From contig CP045204.1 in the NCBI GenBank assembly GCA_009363175.1, positions 1 to 64,000 of the forward strand: a stretch of 64,000 nucleotides of DNA. The letters run 5' to 3'. Both the position numbers and the translations under genes were made by a program. Within the stretch, counting starts at the first letter, position 1; each line of letters opens with the position of its first letter. Shown here in pieces: positions 60,539-64,000 of this stretch. A model generated the notes under the pieces. That model was not told where the DNA came from. It was given only the letters and a program-made list of their open reading frames with translations, and ran no database searches. This stretch comes from Citrobacter telavivensis (GTDB lineage Bacteria > Pseudomonadota > Gammaproteobacteria > Enterobacterales > Enterobacteriaceae).

Positions 60539-60676
60539 CTAATACGAAAAGAGCGACAAAATGATGTCGGTTCTATTATTAAACTTATTGATAAATAATG
60601 GCTTCATCGAACTGTATTGTGCTTTTGCTAAGTAATAGTGATAAATAATAATCGTTAATATATTTTTTATCTTCAT
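60539..60676 (-). CDS. Possible small ORF (45 residues)
   Basis: Reads MKIKNILTIIIYHYYLAKAQ with AGGAGG about 10 bases upstream. Low-complexity and AT-rich; may be coding or may be noise. Little else is in 60438-60776. Confidence 0.3.
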   Translation of the reverse strand: MKIKNILTIIIYHYYLAKAQYSSMKPLFINKFNNRTDIILSLFSY

Positions 60677-60776
60677 CGTTATATGCCTCCTGAGTTTATC
60701 AAGCGATATCCTGTGCTAACAGCTTCATAGAAGCAAGGCCGACAAGCGGCCTAATTATAGACAATCACCATATAAA

Positions 60777-61325
60777 TCAGGGAGCAGAGGTAATGAAAAG
60801 AAGTTGTCCACCGTCCAGCTTAAACACTGTTAACGCAAGACCGCCTTTGGGGATCTGAAAAGGTTGGCTGGATTCAGCATGATTACCGTCAAACAACACT
60901 TGATAAGACTGCTTGATAGTCGCACCACCTTCATTTACTGAAAGTGGTGTGTTTTTAACGACAATAGCATCAGTCTCTTTAAATTTAAGTGGAGTCATAT
61001 ACTTTTTTAAGGCTGCAAAAACATCCTCATATGAAAGTACCTTGCCGCTGGCTGCGGGTTTAAAGATGATAACACTACCCTGATAAGCATTTAAATCAAG
61101 GGTTTCGGCTACAACATTTGAATGAAAACCGAACTTATCCAGAAGTTTGACTGAATTTACTAGCGAGTTTGTATCTGTATAGCCGAACACACCATAATGC
61201 GCCCCACCATAAGCACCTTCATTTGCCGAAATACCCGTTGCTGGCAATGTATCAGCCACGGCATTAAAACTCCCCAGAGTGGTACTCAGGAGCATAATAA
61301 ATAATGATGATTTTAAGATGTTCAT
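60777..61325 (-). CDS. Exported protein of the array (182 residues)
   Basis: Signal peptide MNILKSSLFIMLLSTTLGSF ending at NAVADT; mature part of about 158 residues, no cysteine, rich in YGG and beta segments (EGAYGGAHYGVFGYTDTNSL). Probably periplasmic. Not recognised. A promoter with extended -10 TGGTATAAT lies 50 bases upstream inside repeat R2. Confidence 0.7.
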   Translation of the reverse strand: MNILKSSLFIMLLSTTLGSFNAVADTLPATGISANEGAYGGAHYGVFGYTDTNSLVNSVKLLDKFGFHSNVVAETLDLNAYQGSVIIFKPAASGKVLSYEDVFAALKKYMTPLKFKETDAIVVKNTPLSVNEGGATIKQSYQVLFDGNHAESSQPFQIPKGGLALTVFKLDGGQLLFITSAP

Positions 61326-61360
61326 GCTTGACCTTTTTTTGTTGATTTAACTGATTAAAT

Positions 61361-61420
61361 TATACCAGGCCAGATCTCCCACAACCAGCAGAACTGGACA
61401 GAATGACCTGAATGTCTAAC
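61361..61420 (-). promoter_or_regulatory. Array promoter repeat R2
   Basis: Minus strand: GACATTCAGGTCATTCTGTC, CCAGTTCTGCTGG dyad, then TGGTTG-17-TATAAT with extended -10 (TGGTATAAT). It is shared with R3 and R4 at about 70-80 percent identity and directs the 182-residue gene. Confidence 0.75.
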
Positions 61421-61642
61421 TGCCTGGGGTATTAATAATGAACTCAAGCGAGCGATCAATTTAACTTCAAGGACGTTTGACGTGAGAATACCGGAAGAAA
61501 GGCCGCACTAGCGGCCTATCAAGACTAATCTATATATTTCCATCATCAAGCTCCCAGATGAATTTTTCATACTGCAAACTGACGCTTTCGACGTGGTTCA
61601 TTTTGTCATTTGCGGTAAGTTTACAGTTAGACACGCCACACT

Positions 61643-61840
61643 TCACGTCCGCTTATAAACATGCCACCAGGTAACTAAAAGGCTCACAATAACGATTATC
61701 AATAATATTGAGTACATGAGTCTAATCGTTACCATAAATATTGGTGGCAGCGTTATTATCCTAATTAAAAATGAAATAGCTACCATGAATAAAAAAATAA
61801 ATGGGTATGTTGATAAGATAAAGTTATAAAAATTATCCAT
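61643..61840 (-). CDS. Small membrane protein (65 residues)
   Basis: Reads MDNFYNFILSTYPFIFLFMV with two to three hydrophobic stretches (FLFMVAISFLI, LLIIVIVSLLVTWW). Probably inner membrane. Lies 50 bases after the next array gene and may share its promoter. Not recognised. Confidence 0.6.
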   Translation of the reverse strand: MDNFYNFILSTYPFIFLFMVAISFLIRIITLPPIFMVTIRLMYSILLIIVIVSLLVTWWHVYKRT

Positions 61841-61890
61841 GATTAATTCCTCGTTACCGGTGAGGTATTGGGATAAAGAGATTCACAGAG

Positions 61891-62031
61891 TCATGCGTTT
61901 AACTGCTGCCATAATGGAATAAAAATTTCCTGAACAAACATCACCATGCCGAGCACCAAAGACGCTAAAACAGCAGAATAGGACAGAATCATTCCAACAC
62001 GGCATAGAAACGGGTTATCTAAATCGGACAT
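61891..62031 (-). CDS. Small membrane protein (46 residues)
   Basis: Reads MSDLDNPFLCRVGMILSYSA with one long hydrophobic segment (VLASLVLGMVMFVQEIFI). Starts 35 bases after repeat R3. Not recognised. Its coding support is the promoter repeat and codon pattern. Confidence 0.55.
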   Translation of the reverse strand: MSDLDNPFLCRVGMILSYSAVLASLVLGMVMFVQEIFIPLWQQLNA

Positions 62032-62065
62032 AGTTTACCTGATGGATGTACGTTCGGTTTATATA

Positions 62066-62130
62066 TTGTACCAGACCAGATCCCGCACAACCAGCAGAAC
62101 TGGACGTTATTACCTGAGTGTCCAATGTGG
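62066..62130 (-). promoter_or_regulatory. Array promoter repeat R3
   Basis: Minus strand: ACATTGGACACTCAGGTAAT, GTCCAGTTCTGCTGGTTGTG, then CTGGTACAAT. Same dyad CCAG-N5-CTGG and extended -10 position as R2. A GGCCGC-TTA-GCGGCC hairpin (62162-62176) upstream ends the previous transcript. Confidence 0.75.
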
Positions 62131-62175
62131 CGCGGGGAATTAAAAGAGGGGTAGTAAAAAGGCCGCTTAGCGGCC

Positions 62176-62433
62176 TCATTCTGGATAAACAGATTCTTTT
62201 CTGGCATTAATGCCTTCAAGACGTACACGGTTTTTATCAGGCAGATGAATACCCAGCAGGCGAAGAATAAAGCATCGCCAACCCTGATTAATCTGACGGT
62301 TATAGCTGTACAGGTCATCATTCTCGTTTTTCAACTTTGACCACTCATTGCTGAGAGTTACTGGATCAAGTTCGGTAACGGCCTTTACCACACCGTTGAT
62401 ACGTACCGTGTTAATTCCGGTTCCCGTCATCAT
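62176..62433 (-). CDS. Small soluble protein of the array (85 residues)
   Basis: Reads MMTGTGINTVRINGVVKAVT, charged, with one short aromatic stretch. Starts 31 bases after repeat R4 with GGGGTAACG upstream. The ending (EGINARKESVYPE) runs to the GGCCGC hairpin. Not recognised. Confidence 0.6.
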   Translation of the reverse strand: MMTGTGINTVRINGVVKAVTELDPVTLSNEWSKLKNENDDLYSYNRQINQGWRCFILRLLGIHLPDKNRVRLEGINARKESVYPE

Positions 62434-62463
62434 CGTTACCCCATATATCCTTGATTACAGCCA

Positions 62464-62525
62464 TTCTACCAGGACAGACCACACGCAGCCAGCTGAACTG
62501 GACAGAATAATCGAGCGTCTAGGTG
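62464..62525 (-). promoter_or_regulatory. Array promoter repeat R4
   Basis: Minus strand: ATTATTCTGTCCAGTTCAGC, TGGCTGCGTGTGGTCTGTCC and CTGGTAGAAT. The dyad CCAGTTCAGCTGG is near perfect. This copy abuts the recombinase remnant at 62542. Confidence 0.7.
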
Positions 62526-62541
62526 ACAGCCTGAATCAGCT

Positions 62542-62656
62542 GTGGTACACGAAGGTGTTTGTGCTCGACGTCGCCGCGCGGCACAGAGTGCAGTTCCAAA
62601 TGCCGGGATACGAGTCGGTTTCCCTCCTCAAGAGCGCGGGTTACGACCAGAACTGA
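62542..62656 (+). pseudogene. Remnant of a second ResD-like recombinase 3' end
   Basis: Encodes YTKVFVLDVAARHRVQFQMP and ends SVSLLKSAGYDQN, matching the last 30 residues of the ResD at 59154, but diverged at the DNA level and in the tail. No 5' part is present. The array therefore lies between an intact recombinase and a foreign recombinase end. Confidence 0.85.
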
Positions 62657-62674
62657 AAAAGGAGTCTATTCTCT

Positions 62675-64000
62675 ATGGCAATGAAACTTATCCGCAAAAA
62701 AGCTCCCAGAGGTGGACTCATCCGTTGGTTAACCGGGGATGAAGAAACGGCAGTTAAGAATATATCAGGTCGCAAAACATCAGCGGGCCGGGAGGAATAC
62801 ATTCTGGCGGAAAAGGTGCTGCTTGAAATGCGCCAGCGTGAAGCCTGGCTTCAGTGTGACTGTGTACCTGGAGACTCGCCGGCAATGAACAGCGCCAGGC
62901 TGATGCAGGATACCGGTACCCTTTTTCTGGCCGGGTTTAATCATGAACACGCACCAGAATGTCCAATGTACCGTAAGTTCAGTGGCGATGATGGGGCTAC
63001 GGCAGGCGGAACCAGGAAAACGGCAGGCAGCCGCCGCATAAGTTATCGGAATTTCCTGCCTCCGGACGAGAACGGTGCCAGAGTAAGAGCTCCAGGACAT
63101 CCGGTTGCGTCCGCCGGTGATCGTACAAGACGCACTCGCCGCTCACGCATCGCACGTCTTCTTCTTTCCCTAATCGAAGATGCCGGTCTTAACCGACTTG
63201 AAAGTCTCTCTCCCCTCCCCTCCCGGAAAGCAATCGATGCGATCAACGACCTCAGAAGAGTAGCAGAATCACAGGAGTTTATCCGCGGCCGACAGTTGTC
63301 GGATATTGTCCGTTTCCAGCCCGGGATGACCCAGTACGGGAAGGAGCAGCTAATGGAATCACTTGAGAATCATGACGCTAACTGGCCAGCAGGCAGAGCC
63401 CATATGTTCTTTCAGATCTTCATGTCTGAGTGCGTCACCCGGGATGAGGTCATGTTCAGTTGGCCAGGTGGCGAAGTTTCGTTTCGTCCTGAGCGCGGTA
63501 TTAGCATAAATGGAGAGTCAACTGACGGGCTGCGGCCCCCATATTGGGTGATCCTGGCGTTCCGGCGCGGTACCGACAGTAAGGTGATCTGTAGCGAAGG
63601 TTATGCTCATGCCCTTTACCGTAGGGGATGTCCGGTACCGGTCGACAGCGGGCTGGAAAGGAAAACGATAGACGGTATTGCGGAACTGGCCCGCTGGCTT
63701 AGCCGTAACCCTGACGCCCCGGTGCTGAGTCTGGTGAAACCCCTGTTTGATATTGAGGTGGTGACTGAGGATGAGAAAGGGTTTGTCCTGCCGGATTTCA
63801 TCCTCAATGCCAGGACGAATGCAGGACAGCATTACCGCTTCATAATCGAAACAATGGGGTATACCGATGAAGATTATTGCGAGCGAAAAACAGAGCAGCA
63901 TCGCGGGATGAAAACGTTAGGTCACCTTTTAACGGATCCACCGAGATGGCCGGGGGAATCGGACACCAGTTTAAGCAAATACCTGTGGGGTTATTTCAGA
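62675..64000 (+). CDS. DUF1173-like plasmid protein, N-terminal part (partial)
   Basis: Open from ATG 62675 (MAMKLIRKKAPRGGLIRWLT, after AAAAAGGAG) to the window end, at least 442 codons. EEYILAEKVLLEMRQREAWL, QCDCVPGDSPAMN and HEHAPECPMYRKFSG fit DUF1173, a large protein of unknown role found on conjugative plasmids. Cysteines CDC and C-P may bind zinc. Soluble. The end is outside the window. Confidence 0.65.
   Translation, partial: MAMKLIRKKAPRGGLIRWLTGDEETAVKNISGRKTSAGREEYILAEKVLLEMRQREAWLQCDCVPGDSPAMNSARLMQDTGTLFLAGFNHEHAPECPMYRKFSGDDGATAGGTRKTAGSRRISYRNFLPPDENGARVRAPGHPVASAGDRTRRTRRSRIARLLLSLIEDAGLNRLESLSPLPSRKAIDAINDLRRVAESQEFIRGRQLSDIVRFQPGMTQYGKEQLMESLENHDANWPAGRAHMFFQIFMSECVTRDEVMFSWPGGEVSFRPERGISINGESTDGLRPPYWVILAFRRGTDSKVICSEGYAHALYRRGCPVPVDSGLERKTIDGIAELARWLSRNPDAPVLSLVKPLFDIEVVTEDEKGFVLPDFILNARTNAGQHYRFIIETMGYTDEDYCERKTEQHRGMKTLGHLLTDPPRWPGESDTSLSKYLWGYFR

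Overview
This window is part of a conjugative plasmid from a member of the Enterobacterales. The evidence is an I-complex (R64-like, Dot/Icm-type, MPF_I) transfer region, a thin-pilus operon with a shufflon, a RepA/RepZ replicon controlled by an antisense RNA and a leader peptide, a FinO/ProQ-family gene, an IS630 copy and a ResD-type resolvase. Relaxase and oriT genes are not in the window, and both ends cut through genes or operons. The host genus cannot be fixed from this sequence; a Klebsiella/Enterobacter/Serratia-type host is only a guess.

Layout. (1) 1-18.5 kb, minus strand: transfer genes traE, F, H, I, J, K, sog primase, traL, M, N, O, P, Q, R, S, T and the start of traU, in the R64 order. 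Extra genes sit between traK and sog, including a macro-domain gene broken at an eight-G run. (2) 19.4-23.3 kb: rci recombinase, a shufflon with four sfx repeats and three silent PilV C-termini, and pilV. (3) 23.3-32.9 kb: pilU to pilL, a complete type IV thin-pilus machine. (4) 32.9-38.6 kb: lipoproteins, a small DksA/TraR-type zinc protein, an NfeD/stomatin pair, a DUF2913 protein and a NusG-like TraB. (5) 38.8-39.8 kb: a LuxR-type HTH protein preceded by two tandem structured RNA modules that resemble the phage P1 C4 antisense RNA, each followed by a small ORF. (6) 40.1-42.7 kb, plus strand: orphan antitoxin, replicon (RNAI, leader peptide, repA) and a probable oriV. (7) 42.7-46 kb: FinO-like protein, frameshifted DUF2913 gene, GNAT/RHH toxin-antitoxin pair and small unknowns. 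(8) 46-50 kb, minus strand: secreted thermonuclease, unknown 330-aa protein and an AT-rich acyltransferase island. (9) 50-57.9 kb, minus strand: a run of accessory genes (KfrA-like, transglutaminase-like, DEDDh exonuclease, HEAGH membrane protease, winged-helix protein, and a last gene cut by IS630). (10) 58-62.6 kb: two unknowns, a ResD-like recombinase and a low-GC array of small secreted or membrane protein genes behind repeated promoter modules, closed by a second recombinase 3' fragment. (11) 62.7 kb to the end: a DUF1173-like gene that runs off the window.

How it works together: the Tra proteins form the type IVB secretion channel, Sog provides a secreted primase, and the thin pilus with its switchable PilV tip adhesin selects recipients in liquid mating. 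TraB (antitermination), the LuxR-like protein, TraE and the C4-like RNAs are the likely regulators. RNAI, the leader peptide and RepA set copy number. The strongest candidates for undescribed biology are the tandem C4-like RNA modules at 39.4-39.8 kb, the promoter-repeat gene array at 60-62.5 kb, and the accessory operon at 51.5-57.9 kb.
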